33,028 nucleotides of DNA from Leptospiraceae bacterium (GCA_025360185.1 JANYCR010000582.1:1-33028), one strand, 5' to 3'; positions 6,855 through 14,370 are shown, counted from the stretch's first letter. The notes: generated by a model not told the origin, from the letters alone. Numbers and translations: made by a program.

Positions 6855-9371
6855 TTAACTCAATGTAAGGATAACAGGAATTATCCCTTTATCTTTTCTA
6901 CATTCACCTAACGCTTTTCCGACAAGCATTCCGGGCTTCAACTTATTTATATCTGCTTTGATAGCATAACCAGCCGCTAAACCAGAAACTAAAAGTTCTC
7001 CAGGAGTAATAGGTCCTTCGGATGCATCAACGTGCATATAAATAACTCCAAAAAGAGCAACGAGCACAAATTCGTTTCCAAGTTTTTTATCGCCAAGCTC
7101 AATGCTTGAGGAATCAACACAAACTCCGACTACCCGTGAAGAATAAGCATTTCTACATTTTGCAACGGTAGAATCTTTTTCAGTAACAATAAGCAAATCA
7201 CCTTTAGCCACAATATCATTACTAACTAATTTAAAATACCTAGCAATACAGTCATTTCCGTTTATATCTACAAATCGAGCAGACCCAAAAAAATCAGACT
7301 CCCCGTTGGCTAATAACGCTTTACCAGATCCAACAATGTCTTTTTTCTTAACTCCAATTCCATTAGCATGAATGGCATATTTTTTTTGAGAAGTAAATAC
7401 CGCACCAAATCCTTTTTTGGAAAATCCAGCAACGCCTGCGGATTCTTCATCAATGCCTGCGGAATAACCTATTATTCCGCTGTCTTCCCCATATCCAATC
7501 ACACCTTCATCGATTCCTACTCCAGAAATTCCTGAACCTCCTTTCGAATCGTTACGTCCATATATTACTGAATGATTTTGCATTGGTGGAGAAATATTTT
7601 TAAACTCCGAAGAAGATGACCCCTTTAAGTGTATCAAACCAGAATGCGAACCGAATTCATGTACAATAGGCGCATAATTATGAGTATGCGGCTTTGCCTC
7701 TCGCGCATCAAACAATCTAGTATCATCAGCAGATACCGCCTTATTTGGAGTATCCAGTCCATTCTTAGCAAGCATTACTATACCTGCGTCGTCAGTAGAT
7801 GCATATTTTAAACGTTTATCATCGCCTTGAACAACCACTCCTTCTTTATCTTCACCTGATTGGGCAAGTTCGACGATTCCATATGACTCTGTTGTAGCCT
7901 TTTTCAAACGCTTATCACTTCCTTGAACAGCAGCCATATTCGACTCTTCTCCGTTGCTTGCGAAGCGGATAATACCTTCCTTTTCAGTTGTTGCTTTTTT
8001 TAATCTTGGATCATCAGATGTCAAAACACGCCCGGGGAGATCTGCACCTAATTCAGACATTACTACGAGACCATATTCTGAAGTTGTAGCTTTTTTCAAA
8101 CGCTTATCATTACCTTGCACTACAACACCTGGTCGCGTTTCTCCATCTTCGGCTAATTCGACTATGCCTACAGATTCTATAGTAGCAGACTTTAATCGAT
8201 CATCGTCACTTTGTACGACTAACCCAGGTTTTGCTTCTCCTCTCTTTGCCAGACGTATTAGTCCATAGCTGTTTTCCGTCGCATGTTTTAATCTCTTGTC
8301 ATTTCCTTGAACTACAACGAGCTCTCGGTCTTCTCCATCGGTGGCTAATTCTACTATACCCTTAAATTCAGTCGTAGCATCTCTTAACCTTCTATCATTT
8401 CCTTGAACCGCTAAACCTTCTTTAGTTTCGCCATCAGCAGCAAGTCTCACAAGTCCTGGACGCATTATAGAAGAGTAGGGGGGAGTTTCGGCTATAATTC
8501 TTTTCTTTGAAAGTGCGATTATATCAGCGTCTGCATATATCTCTAATTCTACAATTTGAGATACATATTTTTTATTTGAATTAGATTTATTATTTACGCA
8601 AAGCAATTTAAAAAAGCGAACGTTAGTAGGAAAGAACTTCCATTTATACCAAGTTCCAGGCTCAGACATAAATTGAGGTTCTTCGTGCAATTGATGCCAA
8701 GATAAATCATCTTCACTATAATAAAAATAGAACGCCTCGGGAAAATTGGTTTCCTCTGCATTCTTGGATAAAATTCGAATTTCTTCTACTCTATTGATTG
8801 ATCCCAAATCTACTAATAAAAATTCTTCGCCTGGAGAAGTTTTTTCTTTTGATGACCATCCATAATCAGGTCGCTCATCAATAATATTTTCCTTCACCCA
8901 AAAACGATCATTTTCAGAGCTACTGATTATTTTTTCTATACCAGCTATCATTACTTTAAAATTCGAAAATGCTGTTTTATAGAAACCATCTTTGTTTCTT
9001 CGATTAAGTCGAATGACCATTTTTAAGTAAGCCGAATTAATCATGGAAAAATTCCACTTGCACTGTTTCTTGCTTACTCGCGAATATTCATATTCCTTAA
9101 TGATTGGCTCCCAAATTTTTCCATCATCGGAAATTTCAAACCGGAAAGTATTGGGCATGAATTCATTTTCTTTTTCCATAGAATCAAATTGAATACAGTT
9201 AAAAGACGAAAGTTCCTTAAACTGAAATGTAATGATTGCAATAGATGAAGTAGGGGACTCTTCTATAAAATGAAACAGTGCTCCATTTGTTAGCTCATAT
9301 TGACCTTTACTAGAAATATTTTGAATAAATACTTCGGCGGGATGACTAATCCTGACTGATTTATCTGGCAT
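6855..9371 (-). CDS. Discoidin-like protein with eight phage-fibre-type repeats
   Basis: An 838-residue modular protein. The first ~285 residues contain two beta-rich modules resembling F5/8 type C (discoidin) domains: the first has FRFEISDDGKIWEPI and the second has LLVDLGSINRVEEIRILS with FYFYYSEDDLSWHQL. Residues 306-561 are eight consecutive 32-residue repeats with the consensus GIVELA.DGE...GVVVQGNDKRLKKATTESY, a pattern familiar from phage tail fibres. A histidine-containing linker (PHTHNYAP) leads to a glycine-rich section and a beta-rich C-terminal domain, with LLANGESDFFGSARFVDING and YFKLVSNDIVAKGDLLIV, that recalls the trimerising ends of tail spikes. No signal peptide or membrane segment is visible. 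It is the first gene of a tight operon with metF and the LipL21-like gene. The function is unknown; a trimeric fibre binding carbohydrate or lipid is my inference. Confidence 0.7.
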   Translation of the reverse strand: MPDKSVRISHPAEVFIQNISSKGQYELTNGALFHFIEESPTSSIAIITFQFKELSSFNCIQFDSMEKENEFMPNTFRFEISDDGKIWEPIIKEYEYSRVSKKQCKWNFSMINSAYLKMVIRLNRRNKDGFYKTAFSNFKVMIAGIEKIISSSENDRFWVKENIIDERPDYGWSSKEKTSPGEEFLLVDLGSINRVEEIRILSKNAEETNFPEAFYFYYSEDDLSWHQLHEEPQFMSEPGTWYKWKFFPTNVRFFKLLCVNNKSNSNKKYVSQIVELEIYADADIIALSKKRIIAETPPYSSIMRPGLVRLAADGETKEGLAVQGNDRRLRDATTEFKGIVELATDGEDRELVVVQGNDKRLKHATENSYGLIRLAKRGEAKPGLVVQSDDDRLKSATIESVGIVELAEDGETRPGVVVQGNDKRLKKATTSEYGLVVMSELGADLPGRVLTSDDPRLKKATTEKEGIIRFASNGEESNMAAVQGSDKRLKKATTESYGIVELAQSGEDKEGVVVQGDDKRLKYASTDDAGIVMLAKNGLDTPNKAVSADDTRLFDAREAKPHTHNYAPIVHEFGSHSGLIHLKGSSSSEFKNISPPMQNHSVIYGRNDSKGGSGISGVGIDEGVIGYGEDSGIIGYSAGIDEESAGVAGFSKKGFGAVFTSQKKYAIHANGIGVKKKDIVGSGKALLANGESDFFGSARFVDINGNDCIARYFKLVSNDIVAKGDLLIVTEKDSTVAKCRNAYSSRVVGVCVDSSSIELGDKKLGNEFVLVALFGVIYMHVDASEGPITPGELLVSGLAAGYAIKADINKLKPGMLVGKALGECRKDKGIIPVILTLS
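7689..8456 (-). repeat. Eight in-frame 96-bp repeats inside the fibre-like gene
   Basis: Eight consecutive units of 32 codons encode residues 306-561. All begin with Gly plus two aliphatic residues, have a [DN]-[DK]-x-R-L core near position 20-24, and usually continue K-x-A-T. The copies are well diverged at DNA level, so this is an old array held by protein selection and not a recent expansion. Confidence 0.85.
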
Positions 9372-9562
9372 CGCTTACTCTGTTAATAATCATAATTTTC
9401 TATCTAATGTGTATAGTAGCGGATTAGTGCAAAGTATTTTCCTATATTTCAGAAATTATTTTATAAAATCAGGGATCTATTTTATCCCTTCATGATTGTA
9501 ATAGGAAGCATCAATATATTAAAGGAATTTGGTAGCAATGAATAGATCGGATCGGGAATAGT

Positions 9563-9599
9563 TTATTTGCTTCCATTATGCTTAATTTAAAGCAAATAA
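9563..9599 (-). terminator. Inverted repeat downstream of rep
   Basis: Perfect 10-bp arms TTATTTGCTT (9563-9572) and AAGCAAATAA (9590-9599) with a 17-nt loop lie just past the end of the rep gene, reading on the minus strand. There is no convincing T tract, so this may be a weak terminator or an mRNA 3' stabiliser. The rest of the 242-bp gap up to the fibre-repeat gene is AT-rich with no recognisable gene. Confidence 0.35.
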
Positions 9600-9613
9600 T
9601 AGACCAATACTAC

Positions 9614-10501
9614 TCAATACTTATTACTAGAAACTCCTGAAAAAACAATAACGATGACTGGGCGAATTTCTTCATTAAAGTATTTCAAGATGATTTGCTT
9701 CAGAAACTCAGTTAAGCTTTCCTCGATAAAGATTGTCTGTCCGTCCACAGCGATAGCAATTCTCTGGAGAATCTCAATAGATGACCGTGTCAAATGAGAT
9801 TTGCTCCAATCCAAGAAGCTCTTCCATGAGTCAATTACATGTTGAGCCGAGTCGATATCCTGAGTAAAATTAGTTTGACTATTCTTTTGACCCCTGCTTA
9901 AATTTTTACAAACGCCCGCAATATAGGAAATATTATTCTCTAGTCCCTTTGCCTTGGCAATTTGAATAGAAGAATCTACAATATTAAATCCATACCTTTC
10001 TATGAGCTTGTCAAAAGTAAAATTATTAAAGTCTTCACTTAGATTAGATTGGGTATTGTTAATGGTTATATTAAGATTGTTTGGGTGTATCGAAGCACTC
10101 CCCTGAGGGGTGCCTGATGAATCGCCTCGGGCGCATTTTTCGAACTCACTGAGGGATGTTTTCTTATCCCACTGAGGGATAATTTTAGAACCCTCATAGC
10201 TGAAAGAAAAGAAATAGGTAGAGTTTGTTCTACCCGATCCTGCTTTATATTGCAGCAAGCCTTCCTTGATTAGTTCTTTCTTGCCTAACATAATAGATTT
10301 CTTTGTCTTAAAGCCCGTAAGTTTAAGCAGAGTCTCTGTGCTCGGCCAAACTTGTTTAAAGTTTTGGTCACTAAATTTAAGCAATACAGGATATAATGTT
10401 TTTGCAGCAGGACTTAATTTGCCCCAAAGTCCGGAATCTATGATATCAGACATAAACTTAATATACTGGCTGTTTGTCTCGGCCATGCCCTTTTTCTCCA
10501 T
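9614..10501 (-). CDS. Replication initiator-like protein with winged-helix domain
   Basis: A 295-residue protein probably acting as the replicon-specific initiator. The N-terminal part (about residues 20-105), with LWGKLSPAAKTLYPVLLKF, WPSTETLLKLTGF and KKELIKEGLLQYKAG, is a winged helix-turn-helix of the kind found in plasmid RepA/DnaD-like initiators. After a polar linker with asparagine runs, a second region (around residues 165-205) has LIERYGFNIVDSSIQIAKAKG and NNISYIAGVCKNL. This resembles the DnaD C-terminal domain, where a YI-x-G motif helps bind DNA. An internal ATG at 10486 (MAETNSQYIK) is preceded by AAAAAGGG, a better ribosome binding site than that of the ATG at 10501, so the true start may be five codons later. 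It lies downstream of parA-parB across a palindrome-rich gap. Confidence 0.7.
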   Translation of the reverse strand: MEKKGMAETNSQYIKFMSDIIDSGLWGKLSPAAKTLYPVLLKFSDQNFKQVWPSTETLLKLTGFKTKKSIMLGKKELIKEGLLQYKAGSGRTNSTYFFSFSYEGSKIIPQWDKKTSLSEFEKCARGDSSGTPQGSASIHPNNLNITINNTQSNLSEDFNNFTFDKLIERYGFNIVDSSIQIAKAKGLENNISYIAGVCKNLSRGQKNSQTNFTQDIDSAQHVIDSWKSFLDWSKSHLTRSSIEILQRIAIAVDGQTIFIEESLTEFLKQIILKYFNEEIRPVIVIVFSGVSSNKY

Positions 10502-10544
10502 TGTTTATGAAACTTCAAAATTAAGCAGAAAGGGAATTAAATGC

Positions 10545-10573
10545 TTGACATAATGCGATTAAAATTTTATTAT
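10545..10573 (+). promoter_or_regulatory. Strong promoter-like sequence opposing rep
   Basis: TTGACA (10545-10550), a 17-bp spacer and TATTAT (10568-10573) form a near-consensus housekeeping promoter on the plus strand. It would start transcription near 10580, away from the rep coding sequence and antisense to any rep leader that begins upstream. The inverted pair GACATAAT/ATTATGTC overlaps both boxes, so a protein bound there could silence this promoter. Confidence 0.4.
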
Positions 10574-10579
10574 GTCTCA

Positions 10580-10642
10580 TCTGACAATATTCCTTCGGAT
10601 ATTTCCCGACCCCGGTTGCCGCCGGGGAGTTTCTTTCTTATT
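10580..10642 (+). ncRNA. Possible countertranscript RNA in the rep leader
   Basis: A transcript from the promoter at 10545-10573 would run only about 60 nt before meeting a GC-rich hairpin followed by a pyrimidine-rich stretch. It would carry two small stem-loops, TCGG/CCGA and CCCCGG/CCGGGG. Short antisense RNAs complementary to a rep mRNA leader control copy number in many plasmids. Nothing here proves expression; this is an inference from the arrangement of promoter and terminator. Confidence 0.25.
10610..10642 (+). terminator. GC-rich hairpin with T-rich tail
   Basis: CCCCGG (10610-10615) pairs with CCGGGG (10622-10627) around a 6-nt loop. It is followed on the plus strand by AGTTTCTTTCTTATT, giving an intrinsic-terminator shape. 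No plus-strand gene ends here, which is what makes it odd. Confidence 0.45.
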
Positions 10643-10659
10643 ATTTAGAGTTACATAAA

Positions 10660-10673
10660 TTAGTACGTACTAA
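10660..10673. repeat. 14-bp perfect palindrome, candidate parS or initiator site
   Basis: TTAGTACGTACTAA is a perfect palindrome. It is bracketed by GTTACATAA (10650-10658) and TTATGTCAC (10681-10689), which are inverted with one mismatch, giving a nested symmetric block. It differs from the common chromosomal parS sequence. Its place between parB and rep makes it the best parS candidate in this window. Confidence 0.35.
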
Positions 10674-10815
10674 ACTTTTGTTATGTCACATTACGTGTAC
10701 TATTTATGGAGGTCAAGTACAAGAAAAAATTTTTGTTTATCGGGATATTTTACCGAACGTCAAAATAAAAATCGCGGAACTTATTTATGAGAAGTTCTAT
10801 ATAAATTGGCTTTTT

Positions 10816-11622
10816 TTAATTGAGGAAGTCTGAGAAGGTTTTTCTTATCTTAGCTTCAATTTCGATTAAGAGCTTCGGATTATCACTCTTGATAATGAGT
10901 TTATTTTCAAGTCTTTCTATTGAATATTTTTCTGCGGCTGTATTCTTTTTAGTTAGATTAGTAGTTTTCTTTTTATTAAACTCTTTTGCTTCTTTTATGG
11001 TTTTTAAAGATCCATTTTTAAAGTTTTCAATGAAGCTACTGAAGTCGCCTTTCTTGTGGGATTGAGCGGCTTGAACTAGTAAATTTTTATTATCAATTCC
11101 AGCCTCCCTACAAGCTTCAAGCTCTTTTTGTCCAAGAACAGATATACTTAAAATCTCTGTAATATAATTCCGGCTCTTCCCAAAAATCGATCCTATTTCA
11201 TTGTCAGTATATCCATATTCAACTTTAAGAATTTTCATTGCATCGGCTTCATCATAGGCAGAAAGGTTTTCTCTCTGAAGGTTTTCTATTACTGCAAGTT
11301 TGTAGATTTCTTTTTCTGGTTTGTTTAAAATTTTACATTCAACCTCCAACCAGCCAAGCTGGCTTACGGCATGAAATCTTCTTTCCCCGGCAATGATTTT
11401 ATAAGACTCATCTTGCCCTGATTTGGTAACTACAATGGGTTGGAGTAGCCCATCGATCATTATACTATTTGCTAACTCTTCAACGCTTTTTTTTCGATCA
11501 CCTCTTGGTTGTCTTTCCGATGGAAGAATTTTTGAAATCTTAATTTTCCGAATTGTGCCTTCTAATACTTCAGATTGGAAAATATCTGCAAGCGAGCCTA
11601 ATCGTTTACTTTTTAAGCTCAT
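10816..11622 (-). CDS. parB: ParB-family partition protein
   Basis: A 268-residue ParB/Spo0J/Noc-type protein that binds parS, spreads as a CTP-dependent clamp and stimulates ParA. The N-terminal ParB/Srx domain includes ILPSERQPR, SVEELANSI, DGLLQPIVV and the CTP-binding GERR motif (residues 79-82). ENLQRENLS (113-121) follows. The helix-turn-helix is at about 138-158 (YTDNEIGSIFGKSRNYITEI). The C-terminal ~70 residues are Lys/Thr-rich and then form a putative dimerisation segment. It is shorter than many chromosomal ParBs but complete. Its start lies inside the end of parA with a 17-bp overlap, so the two are one operon with coupled translation. It is separated from rep by the candidate origin. 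Confidence 0.93.
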   Translation of the reverse strand: MSLKSKRLGSLADIFQSEVLEGTIRKIKISKILPSERQPRGDRKKSVEELANSIMIDGLLQPIVVTKSGQDESYKIIAGERRFHAVSQLGWLEVECKILNKPEKEIYKLAVIENLQRENLSAYDEADAMKILKVEYGYTDNEIGSIFGKSRNYITEILSISVLGQKELEACREAGIDNKNLLVQAAQSHKKGDFSSFIENFKNGSLKTIKEAKEFNKKKTTNLTKKNTAAEKYSIERLENKLIIKSDNPKLLIEIEAKIRKTFSDFLN

Positions 11623-12355
11623 GTAAAAATTCCTCTACAAACTCTTCATATTCCTTCGATTGTCTGCATTTTTTGTTATAATCATAAATTGAACATTTCG
11701 CTAGATGGCTCTCCCCAATTGCCACACCATCCGAAATACTTTGGTCGAATACTTTAAAATACTTTGTCAAAATAGGGATAATCGTTTTTGTTAATAAAGT
11801 GTGTGGCTTCAATTGGGTAATCAAAGCACCTAGGATCTGTAATTGAGGGTTAATTCTTTTCTTAATACTAGTGATTGTTTGCTGTAGACCTACAATCCCA
11901 TCGACCGAAAATTTTTCTGCCTGTAATGGGATGAGGACATAGTTAGATGCTACTAAGGCATTTATTGTAAAAATTGAAAGACTAGGGGGGCAATCAATAA
12001 TGCAGAAGTCAAACCCGTCTAAATCTTCCATTGAATCTCTTAAAATAAAAGGGGCTTCCACGTTATTTGCGCTAACCGCTTCCATTTCAGCGAGTCTAGA
12101 ACTAGCCGGAGCTACGAAAAGATTTGGCTTCCCTGTTTGTAGAATGATTTGGCTTAACTTTGCTTTTGCATGGAAAATATGAAACATATTTTGGTCTAAA
12201 TTTGTATTTGTGTAAATACTAGTTGAATTGCTTTGAGGGTCCATATCAAGAAGAATTGTTTTCTTTCCTCTTCTAGCAAGCCCTTCAGCTAAATTAATCG
12301 AGGTTGTAGTTTTGCCTTCCCCGCCTTTTTGGTTTGTAATGGAAATTGTTATCAT
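11606..12355 (-). CDS. parA: ParA-family partition ATPase
   Basis: A 249-residue Walker-type ATPase that drives DNA segregation with ParB. The deviant Walker A motif is KGGEGKTTT (residues 10-18), keeping signature Lys10 and catalytic Lys15, with Glu13 where most ParAs have Val. Walker A' is LLDMDPQSNST (35-45), and the Walker B region is FCIIDCPPSLS. It has no N-terminal DNA-binding domain, so it is of the short type Ib/chromosomal length. The ParA autoregulation seen in type Ia plasmids would therefore need another factor. A minus-strand TATAAT (12404-12399) and a CTTGTT/AACAAG palindrome lie immediately upstream. It is the first gene of the parA-parB operon and is divergent from the AAA+ regulator gene. 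Confidence 0.95.
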   Translation of the reverse strand: MITISITNQKGGEGKTTTSINLAEGLARRGKKTILLDMDPQSNSTSIYTNTNLDQNMFHIFHAKAKLSQIILQTGKPNLFVAPASSRLAEMEAVSANNVEAPFILRDSMEDLDGFDFCIIDCPPSLSIFTINALVASNYVLIPLQAEKFSVDGIVGLQQTITSIKKRINPQLQILGALITQLKPHTLLTKTIIPILTKYFKVFDQSISDGVAIGESHLAKCSIYDYNKKCRQSKEYEEFVEEFLHELKK

Positions 12356-12359
12356 CTAT

Positions 12360-12373
12360 CTTGTTTTAACAAG
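12360..12373 (-). promoter_or_regulatory. Palindrome at the parA ribosome binding site
   Basis: CTTGTT-TT-AACAAG sits 4 bp before the parA start codon, downstream of a TATAAT box at 12399-12404 on the same strand. A repressor bound here, or a hairpin in the mRNA, would block parAB expression. ParB or Rep autoregulation is a reasonable guess but not shown. Confidence 0.4.
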
Positions 12374-12460
12374 GTTTGATACGGATACCAGTTTTTCAAT
12401 TATAAAAAAGATTTAGACTTTAAATACGTTGGATTTACTCTTTTTAAGATAGATAAAATA

Positions 12461-12474
12461 GTCGGATGTCCGAC
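12461..12474. promoter_or_regulatory. Palindromic operator candidate in the parA/regulator divergent gap
   Basis: GTCGGA-TG-TCCGAC is a perfect 6-bp inverted repeat about 10 bp upstream of a TTGACA box (12485-12490) that probably serves the plus-strand regulator gene. No good -10 box is seen at standard spacing, which fits a promoter that needs an activator. The sequence TCGGATGTCCGAC recurs inside the MBOAT gene at 18255-18267, so it may also be a chance or widely scattered word. Confidence 0.35.
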
Positions 12475-12521
12475 AGAAAGTACCTTGACATTTTGCTTAA
12501 AATTAAACAGATTCTATTTCA

Positions 12522-13844
12522 ATGGTCTCTTTAATAAAAAATCTAGATATAGATCAAACTCCTTCCTTTTATAAAAACATTGATTTGATTTTTGAGGATA
12601 TCGTTAAAATCTTAAATGGGTCTTGCGGAATTTTGGTTCTTCGAGACAGCATAGATTCCTTTATTGAATTAACGTCTTACGGTTATGAGACCGATTTTTA
12701 TTATCCTTTTTTGGCAAGGGGAAAGGGAAATTTTGAAGCCATTTCGTCTTCCAGTGAGCCAGTGATTTTTAGTTCACAAGAGTTCGATTTGCATCTAAGT
12801 AGCTCGAGCTTAGCTTTTGCAATAAGGATTATATATGGAGAAGAAACGCTGGGGTTTATATTTATAGAATTTTCTAAAGATATTTCTGTCTTGCAAAAAG
12901 TGTTTCTGCAAATGCTCGCTGAGAGAATTGGAATTATTCATGCTATTAAATCAGATTTACTAATTCCACGATCCCCTCAGATTATAACAAATCGAGATAA
13001 GTCGATAAGTTTCGAAGTTTTTGATTATATTTTGAATGAATCAATTGGATTTGCAAATAGCCTCAAAGCAAACAGGTTTATAAATATTCAGGGAGGACCG
13101 GGGTCTGGGAAAAAGTCACTTGTAAAATACATATACAAAAAATTAGATTTGCACGGGAAATTAATTTATTTGAATTCGCTACCAGAACAGATCGTAAAAC
13201 TAGAAAAATCTCTCCAAGATTGGATTGCTCTTTCAGGAAATGGAATACTTGTGATTGAAAACGTTTCTAAACTCACCATGGGACAACAGAGGGTTTTTTT
13301 TGAATTTATCAAAGAGCCAGTACTTGAGCCACGTATTATTTTTCTAGATGACCTTACTAGGCACAAAGAAGATTATCAACCTTTCTGGAATTTGCTTTCA
13401 CAACATACTATACAGCTTCCAAATTTACTCAGCTTAGATCGTGAAAAAATTAAAATCTTAATAGATATTTTATTCAAAAACTTGAGACAAATTAACCACC
13501 GGCCTGATATGACTCTCTCAGAGGATGCCTACGAATTTTTATCAGATTTCCCTTACAAGGAAAATTTACGGGATTTAAGAAATCTTTTAGAGCAAGCTGT
13601 GGTAAGTTTAAAAGAAAATATTGTAAAAAAAGATTTTTACTTGAAATTAAATAATTCCAAAATAAAAAGCTTAGATTTTCAGAACGAAGAAGACCTTGAT
13701 TTAAGAAAAAGTGTACAAGCGCTAGAGCGTCAAAAAATTCTACTCGCTAATAAAATTTTTTCAGGAAATCAAATCCGAATGGCTAAAGCGTTAGGAGTTT
13801 CAAGGGGGTCTTTGCAATATAAAATGAAACAATTGGAGTTGTAA
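12522..13844 (+). CDS. GAF-AAA+-Fis regulator, degenerate NtrC type
   Basis: A 440-residue protein with the plan of a sigma-54 activator but eroded motifs. Residues ~20-145 look like a GAF sensor domain (CGILVLRDS, GEETLGFIFIEF). An AAA+ module follows: Walker A is GGPGSGKKS (residues 191-199). The Walker B position reads ILVIENV with Glu246-Asn247, where active family members have Asp-Glu. The GAFTGA loop that contacts sigma-54 is absent. The C-terminus (~405-440) is a Fis-type helix-turn-helix, ending AKALGVSRGSLQYKMKQL. It therefore probably binds DNA and may bind ATP, but should not remodel sigma-54 holoenzyme in the standard way. It is the first gene of a plus-strand operon, with the next gene 1 bp downstream, and is divergent from parA. 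Confidence 0.75.
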   Translation: MVSLIKNLDIDQTPSFYKNIDLIFEDIVKILNGSCGILVLRDSIDSFIELTSYGYETDFYYPFLARGKGNFEAISSSSEPVIFSSQEFDLHLSSSSLAFAIRIIYGEETLGFIFIEFSKDISVLQKVFLQMLAERIGIIHAIKSDLLIPRSPQIITNRDKSISFEVFDYILNESIGFANSLKANRFINIQGGPGSGKKSLVKYIYKKLDLHGKLIYLNSLPEQIVKLEKSLQDWIALSGNGILVIENVSKLTMGQQRVFFEFIKEPVLEPRIIFLDDLTRHKEDYQPFWNLLSQHTIQLPNLLSLDREKIKILIDILFKNLRQINHRPDMTLSEDAYEFLSDFPYKENLRDLRNLLEQAVVSLKENIVKKDFYLKLNNSKIKSLDFQNEEDLDLRKSVQALERQKILLANKIFSGNQIRMAKALGVSRGSLQYKMKQLEL

Positions 13845-13845
13845 A

Positions 13846-14337
13846 ATGCTTACGAATCAAGAGACGATGGAAGAACGAAAGACACCAGGCGGATTTACCG
13901 TCCGTGTACATAGAGCAACAATGACGTATGAGGTTTTGTCTAGAAAGGGGATGGAAATACCTCGTAATTCAAAAAACAATACAAGTATAGTTAAAGTTCC
14001 AAGACTAATTTTTCTTGGATCATCTTTTAACCTTTCCCATTTTCGCTTATCTGATTTAACTTATGTAAATTCAAAATCTGGGAAGTTACAGATCCCTTAC
14101 CAATATGAAGGCAGCACTGACATAAAGATTATTTCTGTTCCAACTGGATCTGACTCTGATGTTTTGCCAATCATTCCATATCAGTACCAATCTCTAAAAG
14201 AAATTGTCTATGCTGCCGATCACGGACTCGAATTTCAGAACATTATAGTAGATGAGTCTTCTCCTAAAAATGAAATGGTTAATTTGAAGATAAGATTTCC
14301 AACTGTGAATATTTTGATTCTCAGGAAGAAAGCGTGA
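13846..14337 (+). CDS. Tandem paralogue A, unknown family
   Basis: A 163-residue soluble protein that I do not recognise. It is clearly homologous to the first ~165 residues of the next gene. Shared blocks include EERKTP-x-GF, TY-x-V, KNN, VPR, FLG-x2-FNLSHFRL, VN-x-KSGKL-x-IPYQ, DIK, G-S-x-SD and L-x-IR-[FY]-PTVNILIL at the end. The many short beta strands suggest a compact beta domain. No signal peptide, membrane segment or catalytic triad is visible. The ATG has a good ribosome binding site (GGAG at 13836-13839) inside the upstream gene, so translation is coupled to the regulator. A second ATG at 13867 is possible. The role is unknown. Confidence 0.65.
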   Translation: MLTNQETMEERKTPGGFTVRVHRATMTYEVLSRKGMEIPRNSKNNTSIVKVPRLIFLGSSFNLSHFRLSDLTYVNSKSGKLQIPYQYEGSTDIKIISVPTGSDSDVLPIIPYQYQSLKEIVYAADHGLEFQNIIVDESSPKNEMVNLKIRFPTVNILILRKKA

Positions 14338-14339
14338 TC

Positions 14340-14370
14340 AAATTAAAATAATAAAAAATTATTTTAATTT
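14340..14370 (+). promoter_or_regulatory. AT-only perfect hairpin between the paralogues
   Basis: Arms of 13 bp, AAATTAAAATAAT (14340-14352) and ATTATTTTAATTT (14358-14370), are perfectly complementary around a 5-A loop. Being all A:T it is a weak stem. It could still end some transcripts or protect the 3' end of the upstream message, adjusting the ratio of paralogue A to B. Confidence 0.45.

Larger units (their letters stand above)
10502..10815. other. Candidate replication origin between parB and rep
   Basis: This 314-bp gap contains no plausible gene but is dense in symmetry. It holds an 8-bp inverted pair GACATAAT/ATTATGTC (10547-10576), a GC-rich hairpin (10610-10627), a 14-bp perfect palindrome (10660-10673) and flanking arms GTTACATAA/TTATGTCAC (10650-10689). 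It also has two related inverted motifs, TCGGATATTTCCCGA (10595-10609) and TCGGGATATTTTACCGA (10740-10756). Most of the remainder is AT-rich. Its position between an initiator gene and parAB is what is expected of a plasmid or secondary-chromosome origin with initiator or ParB sites. The origin assignment is inferred. Confidence 0.45.

Noticed and set aside
7954-8268. 104-residue plus-strand frame inside the fibre-repeat gene
   Set aside because: It mirrors the repeats of the minus-strand gene and has no ribosome binding site or recognisable protein character.
7689-8456. Regular 96-bp repeat array as a possible CRISPR or satellite
   Set aside because: Units are in frame, differ in DNA sequence and encode a conserved 32-residue protein repeat, so they are part of a coding sequence.
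6855-10501. Prophage suggested by fibre-type repeats beside a rep gene
   Set aside because: There is no integrase, capsid, terminase, portal or lysis gene in the window, and metF is in the same operon as the fibre-like gene.
10502-10815. Canonical parS (TGTTTCACGTGAAACA type)
   Set aside because: I found no close match on either strand; only the different palindrome TTAGTACGTACTAA and related words.
12475-12521. Sigma-54 promoter before the AAA+ regulator
   Set aside because: The GG and GC dinucleotides at -24/-12 spacing are missing; the TTGACA and TTGC words are not properly placed.
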